A stretch of 42,834 nucleotides of DNA, taken from contig DASPHG010000069.1 of assembly GCA_035629775.1 (NCBI GenBank), positions 1 through 42,834 of the forward strand, given 5' to 3'. The notes below the pieces were generated by a model. It was not told the origin of the DNA. It ran no database searches and saw nothing but the letters and a program-made list of their open reading frames with translations. A program made the translations under genes and the position numbers. Below, in pieces: positions 22,278 through 29,250 of the stretch. The DNA comes from DASPHG01 sp035629775. GTDB lineage: Bacteria > Actinomycetota > Thermoleophilia > Solirubrobacterales > Thermoleophilaceae. How positions within the stretch are numbered: the first letter of the stretch is position 1; every line of letters begins with the position of its first letter.

Positions 22278-23647
22278 GGGGTCAGACCCCTTGAGTCGCC
22301 CACGCTTAGGGGGTCTGACCCCTTGGTGCAGAGCGCTGCGAGCTGGTCGATCTGCGTCTTCGTTCGGCGCTCGGTGATCGCGACCAGCAGGCCGTCCTCG
22401 TACTCCGGGTAGTCGCGGCCCAGGCGGTAGCCGGGGTTGATCCCCGCGTCACGCGCCCGAGCGAAGAGCCCGTCGAGATCCGGCACGCGCACGGCGAACT
22501 CGCGCACCACCGGACCCGGATTGATCCGCTCGAGGCCGAGTGTCTCGCGCGCGTAGTGCGTACGCCGCAGCATCAGCTCCGCCAGCTCCACGACGCCGCG
22601 CTTTCCGAGCCAGGACAGGTAGATCACGCCCGCGAGCGCGTTCAGCGCCTGCGAGGTGCAGATGTTGTGGGTCGCCTTCTCGCGCCTGATGTGCTGCTCG
22701 CGCGTCTGGAGCGTCAGGACGAAGCCGCGCCGGCCTTCGGCGTCCACGGTCTCGCCGGCGATCCGGCCCGGCATCTTGCGGATGTAGCGCTCCTGGGCCG
22801 CGAAGAACCCGAACGACGGGCCGCCGAAGTCCAGCCGGTTGCCGAGGGACTGGCCCTCGCCCACGCACACGTCCACGCCGAAGCTCCCGGGCGGCTCGAG
22901 GATCCCGAGCGGCAGCGGGTCGGCGGCGCAGACCACGAGCGCGCCGGTGCACTTCCCCGCCTCAACGAGCGGGCCGAGGTCCTCGACCGTGCCGAGGAAG
23001 TTCGGCTGCTGCACGAAGACGGCGGCGGTGTCGTCGTCCACGGCGGCGGCGAGCGCCTCGACGTCGGTCGCGCCGGCGTCGTCCAGCGGGGTCTCCACCA
23101 CCTCCGAGCCGAACCCGGCCGCGTAGGTGGCGAGCGTCTCGCGCGAGTGCGGGTGGACGCCGCGCGAGATCACGAACCTCCGCCGCTTCGTCTCGAGCTT
23201 GGCCAGGTAGCCGGCCGAGGCGACCGACGACGGCCCCTCGTACATCGACGCGTTCGAGACCGGTAGCCCCGTCAGCTCGGAGATCGCCGTCTGGAACTCG
23301 AACATCACCTGCAGGCCGCCCTGGGAGATCTCCGGCTGGTACGGCGTATAGGGCGTCAGGAACTCCGACCGCGTGATGATCGAGTCGATCAGCGCCGGCA
23401 CGTAGTGGTCGTACATCCCCGCCCCCAGGAAGGACACCTCGTCGTCGCAGTGCGTGTTCCGCGCCGCGAGCTTGCCCAGGTGGTCGTTCACGTCCTGCTC
23501 GGCCATGCCGGGCGGCAGGTCGAGCGGCCGGCGCAGCCGCACCTCCTCGGGGATCTCCGACTCGAAGATCTCGTCGAGCGACCCGACGCCGATCGCGTCG
23601 AGCATCTCGCGGCGGTCCGCGTCGGTTGCCGAGGTGTAGCGGCTCAC
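22274..23647 (-). CDS. gcvPA: Glycine dehydrogenase (decarboxylating) subunit 1
   Basis: This is the 457-aa N-terminal-half subunit of the split glycine decarboxylase; it pairs with GcvPB. Typical segments: GMAEQDVNDHLGKLAARN, SFLGAGMYDHYVP, TPYTPYQPEISQGGLQ, NASMYEGPSSVASA and THNICTSQALNALAGVIYLSWLG. The last 16 residues (KGSDPLSVGDSRGLTP) are encoded by two copies of a GGGGTCWGACCCC palindrome and are probably not ancestral; homologues normally end just before. The GTG start overlaps the gcvH stop (GTGA). Confidence 0.97.
   Translation of the reverse strand: MSRYTSATDADRREMLDAIGVGSLDEIFESEIPEEVRLRRPLDLPPGMAEQDVNDHLGKLAARNTHCDDEVSFLGAGMYDHYVPALIDSIITRSEFLTPYTPYQPEISQGGLQVMFEFQTAISELTGLPVSNASMYEGPSSVASAGYLAKLETKRRRFVISRGVHPHSRETLATYAAGFGSEVVETPLDDAGATDVEALAAAVDDDTAAVFVQQPNFLGTVEDLGPLVEAGKCTGALVVCAADPLPLGILEPPGSFGVDVCVGEGQSLGNRLDFGGPSFGFFAAQERYIRKMPGRIAGETVDAEGRRGFVLTLQTREQHIRREKATHNICTSQALNALAGVIYLSWLGKRGVVELAELMLRRTHYARETLGLERINPGPVVREFAVRVPDLDGLFARARDAGINPGYRLGRDYPEYEDGLLVAITERRTKTQIDQLAALCTKGSDPLSVGDSRGLTP
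22278..22324. repeat. Pair of GGGGTCWGACCCCTT palindromes at the gcvPA/gcvPB junction
   Basis: GGGGTCAGACCCCTT (22278-22292) and GGGGTCTGACCCCTT (22310-22324) are near-identical direct copies, 17 bp apart, each itself a 13-bp palindrome. They supply the last codons of gcvPA and abut the gcvPB ATG. The form is that of a small dispersed REP-like element; a related 29-bp palindrome lies in murD. Confidence 0.85.
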
Positions 23648-24033
23648 GCCGTGAGCAGCTTCCGGTACGCCTCGACATCCAGCAGGGTCTCGACCTCGGC
23701 CGAGTCACTCAGCCGGACCTTGACGAGCCAGCCCTCGCCGTAGGGGTCGTCGTTGATCCGCTCGGGGGTGTCCGCGAGCGCCTGGTTCACCTCGATCACC
23801 TCACCCGAGAGCGGGGCGAAGACGTCCGAGACCGCCTTGACCGACTCGACCTCGGCGTAGGACTCGTTGGCCGTCACCGTGGTGCCCACCTCGGGCGGGT
23901 CGTAGAACACGACCTCGCCGAGCGCGTCCTGCGCGTACCAGGTGATGCCGAACGTCGCCTCGTCGCCGTCGATGCGCGCCCAGTCGTGCTCGGGGTGGTA
24001 CTTCAGCTCAGGCGGGTAGCTCTCCTCGGCCAA
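23644..24033 (-). CDS. gcvH: Glycine cleavage system H protein
   Basis: GcvH is the 129-aa lipoyl carrier shuttling the aminomethyl group between P, T and L proteins. The lipoylated Lys66 sits in YAEVESVKAVSDV; the hybrid-fold glycine GEVIEVNQAL and PYGEGWLVKV follow. The start is a TTG at 24033 directly after the gcvT TAG, in the same reading frame; AAGGAGG 8 nt upstream supports it, and no other start fits the N-terminus (SYPPELKYHPEHDW). Because gcvT and gcvH share frame with one stop codon between them, rare read-through would give a GcvT-GcvH fusion. Confidence 0.96.
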   Translation of the reverse strand: MAEESYPPELKYHPEHDWARIDGDEATFGITWYAQDALGEVVFYDPPEVGTTVTANESYAEVESVKAVSDVFAPLSGEVIEVNQALADTPERINDDPYGEGWLVKVRLSDSAEVETLLDVEAYRKLLTA

Positions 24034-25095
24034 CTAGCCGTCCTCCTTCTTGTAGAGCGGCTTCTCGCGGATCTCGGCGCGGCGACGCTTCCCGCGCACG
24101 TCGATCTCAATCCGCGTTCCGGCCGCGGCGGCGTCGACTGGAACGTACGCCATCCCGATCCCATGGCCGAGGCAGGGCGAATGGCTGCCGCTGGTCACGA
24201 CCCCGCGCGCCTCGCCGTCCACGAGGACGGGGTTGCCCGGGCGCGGGATGCCGGGGTCGGTCAGCGCGAACGGAACCAGTTTGTCCGTGGGGTCGAGCTC
24301 GCGCAGCGCGTCGGCGCCGATGAAGTCCGTGTCGAGCTTGCAGCACCAGCCGAGGCCCGCCTCGATCGGGTTGCGGTCCTCGGAGAGGTCGTTTCCGTAC
24401 AGGTGGAAGCAGACCTCGAGCCGCAGCGTGTCACGCGCGCCGAGGCCGACGGGGGTCACGCCGAGCGCGTCCCAGACCGCTGGCGCCGCGTCGGGGGGGA
24501 CGAGCAGCTCGACGCCGTCCTCGCCGGTGTAGCCCGTGCCGCAGACCAGGCAGTCCGCGCCCGCCACCCGCGCCTCGGCCACGCGCATGCGCGGCGGCGC
24601 GTCGATTCCCAAGAGACCACGGGCGTCGGGTCCCTGGAAGGCGATCATCGCGTAGTCGGCCGCGGCGTCACGCACCTCCACGTCGAAGCCCGCGGCGTGC
24701 TCTGCCAGCCAGGCGAAGTCCCGCTCGTGGTTGGACGCGTTCGTGACGGTCAGGTAGCGATCCTCGCCCAGCCGGTAGGTGAAGAGGTCATCCAGCACGC
24801 CGCCGTCCTCACGACACAGGACCGAGTACTGGGCGCCACCCACGTCGATCTTCGAGACGTCGTTCGACAGGACGCGCTGCAGGAACGCCTCGGCGTCGGG
24901 TCCCTTGGTCTCGACCTCGCCCATGTGCGAGACGTCGAACTTCCCGGCGGCCGTCCGCACGGCCACATGCTCCTGCCGGATGCCCTCGTACTGCACCGGC
25001 ATCTCCCAGCCGGCGAACGGCACGAGCCGCGCGCCCGCCGCCTCATGGCGGTCATACAGCGGGGTTCGGCGCAGGGTCTCGGTGGCCGGCGGCAA
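24034..25095 (-). CDS. gcvT: Glycine cleavage system T protein (aminomethyltransferase)
   Basis: GcvT transfers the methylene unit from GcvH to tetrahydrofolate, releasing ammonia. The 353-aa protein has TPLYDRHEAAGARLVPFAGWEMPVQY near the start, DVSHMGEVETKGPDA, TGYTGEDGVEL, GLGARDTLRLEVCFHLYGNDL and the late VTSGSHSPCLGHGIGMAYV, all family motifs. TTG start at 25095, preceded by AAGG 11 nt upstream; no ATG/GTG is available. It heads gcvT-gcvH-gcvPA-gcvPB, which with a lipoamide dehydrogenase elsewhere makes the full complex. The 45-bp upstream gap leaves no room for a glycine riboswitch. Confidence 0.96.
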   Translation of the reverse strand: MPPATETLRRTPLYDRHEAAGARLVPFAGWEMPVQYEGIRQEHVAVRTAAGKFDVSHMGEVETKGPDAEAFLQRVLSNDVSKIDVGGAQYSVLCREDGGVLDDLFTYRLGEDRYLTVTNASNHERDFAWLAEHAAGFDVEVRDAAADYAMIAFQGPDARGLLGIDAPPRMRVAEARVAGADCLVCGTGYTGEDGVELLVPPDAAPAVWDALGVTPVGLGARDTLRLEVCFHLYGNDLSEDRNPIEAGLGWCCKLDTDFIGADALRELDPTDKLVPFALTDPGIPRPGNPVLVDGEARGVVTSGSHSPCLGHGIGMAYVPVDAAAAGTRIEIDVRGKRRRAEIREKPLYKKEDG

Positions 25096-25140
25096 GGCGA
25101 ATGAGACCTTATCGGGGGGTGCGGTCTAGGCTGCGCGGCG
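25096..25140. promoter_or_regulatory. Divergent promoter region, gcvT operon / Ddn-like oxidoreductase
   Basis: A central GGTCTAGGCT (25123-25132) can give -10 TAGGCT on the plus strand (25127-25132, 8 bp before the ATG at 25141) and TAGACC on the minus strand (25129-25124). The plus message would be leaderless; the minus one would have a leader of about 20 nt. No -35 is clear. Confidence 0.4.
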
Positions 25141-25584
25141 ATGGTGGCGCCGAAAAGCAGCCTCTTCTGGAGGTTCTTCAACACCTCCGTGAAGGGCCAT
25201 ACGGCCGCCTTCCGGCTGACGAATGGGCGGCTCGGCGGCCGCGTGGTGGGCTCGCCCGTGCTGCTGCTCCACCACGTCGGCGCGAAGAGCGGCAAGAAGC
25301 GGATCTCGCCGCTCCTCTACATGTCGGACGGGGACCGGTTCGTGATCGTGGCGTCGAAGGGCGGCTATACGAAGCACCCGGGCTGGTTCCACAACCTGAT
25401 GGCGAATGGCGACACGGTCGTCGAGGTGCCACGCGAGGGCAAGGTGCCGGTCCGCGCGCGAAAGGCCTCGTCCGAGGAGCGCGGGGCGCTCTGGCCGCGC
25501 GTCGTCGACCAGTACAGCGGCTACGAGGCGTACCAGCGCTCGACCGAGCGCGAGATCCCGCTCGTGATCCTCGAGCGCAGGTAG
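25141..25584 (+). CDS. F420-dependent (Ddn-type) nitroreductase/oxidoreductase family protein
   Basis: This is a 147-aa split-barrel protein of the deazaflavin-dependent nitroreductase family. LLLHHVGAKSGKKRISPLLYMSDGDRFVIVASKGGYTKHPGWFHNLMANGDTVVEV (residues 40-95) is the cofactor-binding core: the G-x-KSGKKR segment contacts the F420 phosphate and HPGWFHNL is a hallmark. Relatives in mycobacteria reduce quinones or nitroimidazoles with F420H2; substrate here is open. Its presence implies the host makes F420. ATG without ribosome site, 8 bp after a -10, so probably leaderless. A hairpin follows the stop. Confidence 0.9.
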   Translation: MVAPKSSLFWRFFNTSVKGHTAAFRLTNGRLGGRVVGSPVLLLHHVGAKSGKKRISPLLYMSDGDRFVIVASKGGYTKHPGWFHNLMANGDTVVEVPREGKVPVRARKASSEERGALWPRVVDQYSGYEAYQRSTEREIPLVILERR

Positions 25585-25590
25585 CGCCAG

Positions 25591-25610
25591 AACGGGGCCC
25601 CCGCTCCGTT
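25591..25610 (+). terminator. Hairpin between the Ddn-like gene and the secreted operon
   Basis: AACGGGGC (25591-25598) pairs with GCTCCGTT (25603-25610) through one G-U wobble around a CCCC loop, 6 nt after the stop codon, followed by TGTAG. It probably ends the oxidoreductase transcript; the next gene starts 11 nt later. Confidence 0.5.
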
Positions 25611-25621
25611 TGTAGTGCAGG

Positions 25622-27832
25622 GTGGTTCCTGCTCTTCGACTCGCTGCTGGGGCGCTGATCGCGCTCCTGGCCACCGCGTCGCCCGCGGCGGCCCAGACCG
25701 TGCGCGATCGCGACGTGTACGCGGAGGTCACCCCGGACCGCGTCGTGCTCGGCAACTCCGTGGCTGAGCGGAGCTGGAGCCGCGCCGGGCTGACCACGCT
25801 CGCACTCGTCGACAAGCGGCGCGGCGGAACCCTCTGGTCCGAGGGCACGCCCGACTTCCGGCTCTTCGGCACCGGCGTGCCCCTGACGAGTGAGGACTTC
25901 ACGGTGACGGCGGCCGAGGTCGAGCCCCTCGACCGCGGCGGCCTGCGCGTGACGATGCGCCTGGCCGGGCCTGCCGGACTCTCGGCCACCCGGACCGCCG
26001 AGGCGTACCCGCGGATCGCCGGCTTCCGCACCCAGACGGTGCTCGAGTCCCTGGCGCCGCTGCCGCTGACCGGCGCCACGCTCGACGAGGCCGCCGTCGG
26101 CGCCGAGGCGCGAATCGCGGCACACAACCTGCGCGCGGGCGCCGACTGGCGCCACCCCGACTACGGCGGCCCACCGATCGTTGTGGGCGACCCGCAGGCC
26201 GGCACCTGGCGCGCGACCAGCGAGGCGGGCGGCGGCGAGGCGCTCGAGGCGAACGCCGAATGGCTCGATGCCACACGGGACGGCCGGGCGCTCGCGATGG
26301 TGATGGAGCGCAACGACCAGCCGTCCTCGCGCGCCCGCTACGACGGGACGAGCGCGCGGCTCGAGGTGGACTACGAGCGCGACGTGATCATCCTCGGCCC
26401 GCTCGAGGAGAACGGGCACATAGAGAACCCCTACGAGGACGGTGTACGGCGGCGCGTCGTCGCGCCCGGCCGGCCCCTTGTCCTCGAGCCCGCGTTCGTC
26501 GCGCTGGGCGCGCGGCCCGGGGACGCGGAGTGGCAGCACTACGCCTATCTCGTCCGCCACCGGCTCACCCGGTACCCGAAGGCCGTGACCTTCAACTCGA
26601 ACGGGACCGACGACAACGTCCGCTCGACCGGAGCGAAGGACGACCTCGACATCGACGTGATCCGCGAGATCGCGCCGAAGGCCCGCCGGCTCGGAATCGA
26701 GACCTTCATCCTCGACGACGGCTGGCAGGCGCGCTCGGGCGACTGGCAGCCGGACTCCCCCGAGTACCCCGAGCCGCGCTGGGACGGCCAGCCCGGCTCG
26801 AAGTACGAGCCCCGCTTCCCCGACTCCGAGTTCGAGGGCGTGCGCGAGGCGATCGCGCCGATGCGCCTCGGCCTGTGGTGGACCCCGCTCCACTTCCACC
26901 CCTCGTCGGAGACCTACAAGCAGCACCCTGAGTGGATCTGCCAGCCGATCGGCGACGCGCTCCTGGCCTACAACACGGCCGAGCCCGAGTCGAGCTCCAA
27001 CGAGGCCGGCCTCGTGACGTGGGGGCCGGCGGCGCTGCCGCACGTCGAGCGCCGGCTGAGGGACGCGATCGAGAACTGGGGCGTCCGTTACTTCAAGTGG
27101 GACTTCATGGCCTGGCTCGACTGCGCCGGCCAGGGCGACGTCTACGACTTCCGCGAGGCGCTGCTGGCGATGCTCGACCGGCTCCAGGCCGACTACCCGG
27201 ACGTCACGTTCCAGATCGACGAGACGAACGACTACCGCCTCTTCCCCTACGAGTCGGTGGCGCGCGGCCCGTCCTGGTTCCAGAACGGCTCGCCGGAGTA
27301 CCACGTGCTCCTCCACAACATCTGGAACCTCAGCCCGTACGTGCCGGCGTGGTCGCTCGGGCAGCACTTCCTCGGCGGCGAGGCCTGGAAGGACCATCCG
27401 GTCGCCACGCTGATGGCGGCGGCGCTCCCGTCCCACCTCACGTTCTTCAGCGACCTGCGCGCGATCCCGGACGAGGTGATCGAGGCGGCGCGCCCCTGGA
27501 TCCAGCTCTACAAGCGCCACCGCGGGCGCTTCACCCAGATGATCTACCCGCTGCTCGAGGACCCGCTGAAGAAACGCTGGACCGCGCTCCAATCGTGGAA
27601 CCCCGACCGCGGGCGCGGCGCGCTGCTCGCCTTCCGCCAGGAGGACGAGCGCGGCGCGGTTGAGATCGCACTTCGGAACGTCGAGCGCCACCGTCGCTTC
27701 GAGCTCCGCCGCGGCGTCGACGCGGAGCTCGTGGGCACGGTCGGCTCGCGGGTGCTGCGCCGCGGCCTGCTGGTCGAGCTGCCCGAGAAGGACACGGCCG
27801 AGGTGATCCTGATCAGGCGGCTGCCGCGGTGA
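25622..27832 (+). CDS. Secreted GH36-like (melibiase clan) glycoside hydrolase
   Basis: This is a 736-aa exported enzyme with a signal peptide at 1-24 (cleavage near AAA-QT). Residues 25-310 are the beta-supersandwich N-domain; the (beta/alpha)8 barrel follows. FILDDGWQ at 362-369 and RYFKWDFMAW with nucleophile Asp494 are hallmarks of GH36 alpha-galactosidases. The usual acid/base block (C-x-SGGGR-x-D) is not seen; FQIDETNDYR (Asp533 or Asp537) takes its place, so it is a divergent member and the sugar may not be galactose. GTG start; a TAGTGC at 25613 may be its -10. Its stop overlaps the GTG of the next gene (GTGA), so it is co-translated with the PHP hydrolase. Confidence 0.85.
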   Translation: MVPALRLAAGALIALLATASPAAAQTVRDRDVYAEVTPDRVVLGNSVAERSWSRAGLTTLALVDKRRGGTLWSEGTPDFRLFGTGVPLTSEDFTVTAAEVEPLDRGGLRVTMRLAGPAGLSATRTAEAYPRIAGFRTQTVLESLAPLPLTGATLDEAAVGAEARIAAHNLRAGADWRHPDYGGPPIVVGDPQAGTWRATSEAGGGEALEANAEWLDATRDGRALAMVMERNDQPSSRARYDGTSARLEVDYERDVIILGPLEENGHIENPYEDGVRRRVVAPGRPLVLEPAFVALGARPGDAEWQHYAYLVRHRLTRYPKAVTFNSNGTDDNVRSTGAKDDLDIDVIREIAPKARRLGIETFILDDGWQARSGDWQPDSPEYPEPRWDGQPGSKYEPRFPDSEFEGVREAIAPMRLGLWWTPLHFHPSSETYKQHPEWICQPIGDALLAYNTAEPESSSNEAGLVTWGPAALPHVERRLRDAIENWGVRYFKWDFMAWLDCAGQGDVYDFREALLAMLDRLQADYPDVTFQIDETNDYRLFPYESVARGPSWFQNGSPEYHVLLHNIWNLSPYVPAWSLGQHFLGGEAWKDHPVATLMAAALPSHLTFFSDLRAIPDEVIEAARPWIQLYKRHRGRFTQMIYPLLEDPLKKRWTALQSWNPDRGRGALLAFRQEDERGAVEIALRNVERHRRFELRRGVDAELVGTVGSRVLRRGLLVELPEKDTAEVILIRRLPR

Positions 27833-29250
27833 GAGCCGCGCTGGCCGCAGCCGCGTTCGCGCTCGCGCTGGCGGCGCCGGCCACCGCCGCCGAGGGCGAG
27901 TGGCTCGCGGGCGACCTGCACGTGCACACCACGTATTCGCACGACTCCTACGGCGGCCCGGGTGACGAAAACACGGGCCCCGAGGAGCTCTACACGCTCG
28001 GCTGGAGCGTGGCCGACCAGTTCCTGCACGCGTCCACGCGCGGGCTCGACTACCTGGCGATCACCGACCACCAGGACGTGCGGTCACAGAGCGACACGGG
28101 ATTCGGGGGGCGCGGCGTCATCCCCATACCGGGCTACGAGAACTCGCTTGACGGGCACGCGCAGATGCTCGGGGCGACGCGAATCTACGAGAACGGCGAC
28201 GAGTCGGCCGGGGCCGTGCAGGCGCTGGCCGAGGCCCTGCGCGCCGACGGCGGCGCCTTCCAGGTGAATCACCCGGCCGAGGGGTCCACCGACTTCCCGC
28301 ATGACCGCGACTGGTCCTATCTCTACGACGTCCAGCCGGACACCGTCGAGGTCTGGAACATCTCGCGGCTATGGCAGCCGCCGCTGCCGTCGGGCTCGTC
28401 GAACGACGACGCGGTGCGCTACTGGGAGGGCTGGCTCGACCGTGGGGCGAAGGTCGCCGCGACCGGTGGCAGCGACAACCACTGGCGCTCCACGTTCGCC
28501 CTTCAGGGCGTCGGGCAGCCGACGACGTGGGTCTTCGCCCGCGAGCGCACGACCGCGGGCGTCCTGGAGGGCATCCGCGCCGGGCGCACGTTCATCTCGC
28601 ACCAGCCGCCGGCGCTGGCGGGCCCGCGCCTGTTCCTCGAGGGAGAGAGCGCGATGGTGGGTGACGAGGTCGCGCCGGACACGCCGCTGCGGGTCCGAGT
28701 CCAGAACGGCGCGGGCATGTTCCTGCGCCTCGTCACGACCGGCGGCGACTTCCTGGGCGAGCCCGTCCTGGTGACCGGGCCCTCGTTCACCCACGAGTTC
28801 GCGGCACCGGGCGCCGCCCCGTCCTGGGTGCGGGCGGAGCTGTTCGCGCCCGACCTCGCAGAGCAGCGGGCCGCCGCCTGCGACAACCCGAACACCACGT
28901 ATTGCCGCAACATGCTGGGGGTCACTGCGCTCACGTCCGCGATCTACGTCCGCGATCCCGTCTTGGTCGACCCCGAGCCGCCAGTCGCCGAGCCGAAGCT
29001 GAGCGTGCGGCCCAGGCCGTGCGTGCGCCGGCGGCTGCGGGCGCGCGTGACCGGCAGCGATCTCCGCAGCGTCCGGTTCTTCCTTGACGGCCGCCGCCGC
29101 ACCGGCGCGCACACGGCGCGCGGCGGCTGGCGACTCGACCGGCGAGTGCGACTCGAGCCGGGGCGGCACCGCCTGCGGGCACGCGTCAGATTCATCACCC
29201 GGCGCACGCCCGCCGACCTGCGGGCACGATTCCGGGTATGCGACTCCTGA
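27829..29250 (+). CDS. Secreted CehA/McbA-type PHP-domain metallohydrolase
   Basis: This is a 473-aa exported protein with signal peptide 1-21. The PHP metal site is complete: GDLHVHTTYSHD (His31, His33, His38), AITDHQD (Asp80, His81), QVNHPA (His148) and GGSDNH (Asp216, His218). CehA/McbA relatives are known as carbamate or ester hydrolases; PHP proteins in general cleave phosphoesters. Substrate here is open. From about residue 370 an Arg-rich beta domain (SVRPRPCVRRRLRARVTG to the end) resembles the Ig-like ends of other secreted proteins in this class. The GTG start overlaps the glycosidase stop; its end overlaps the ceramidase start by 13 bp. Confidence 0.87.
   Translation: MRAALAAAAFALALAAPATAAEGEWLAGDLHVHTTYSHDSYGGPGDENTGPEELYTLGWSVADQFLHASTRGLDYLAITDHQDVRSQSDTGFGGRGVIPIPGYENSLDGHAQMLGATRIYENGDESAGAVQALAEALRADGGAFQVNHPAEGSTDFPHDRDWSYLYDVQPDTVEVWNISRLWQPPLPSGSSNDDAVRYWEGWLDRGAKVAATGGSDNHWRSTFALQGVGQPTTWVFARERTTAGVLEGIRAGRTFISHQPPALAGPRLFLEGESAMVGDEVAPDTPLRVRVQNGAGMFLRLVTTGGDFLGEPVLVTGPSFTHEFAAPGAAPSWVRAELFAPDLAEQRAAACDNPNTTYCRNMLGVTALTSAIYVRDPVLVDPEPPVAEPKLSVRPRPCVRRRLRARVTGSDLRSVRFFLDGRRRTGAHTARGGWRLDRRVRLEPGRHRLRARVRFITRRTPADLRARFRVCDS

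Noticed and set aside
25096..25140. Glycine riboswitch expected upstream of gcvT
   Set aside because: Only 45 bp separate gcvT from the divergent gene, far too short for a glycine aptamer, and no aptamer-like core is seen.
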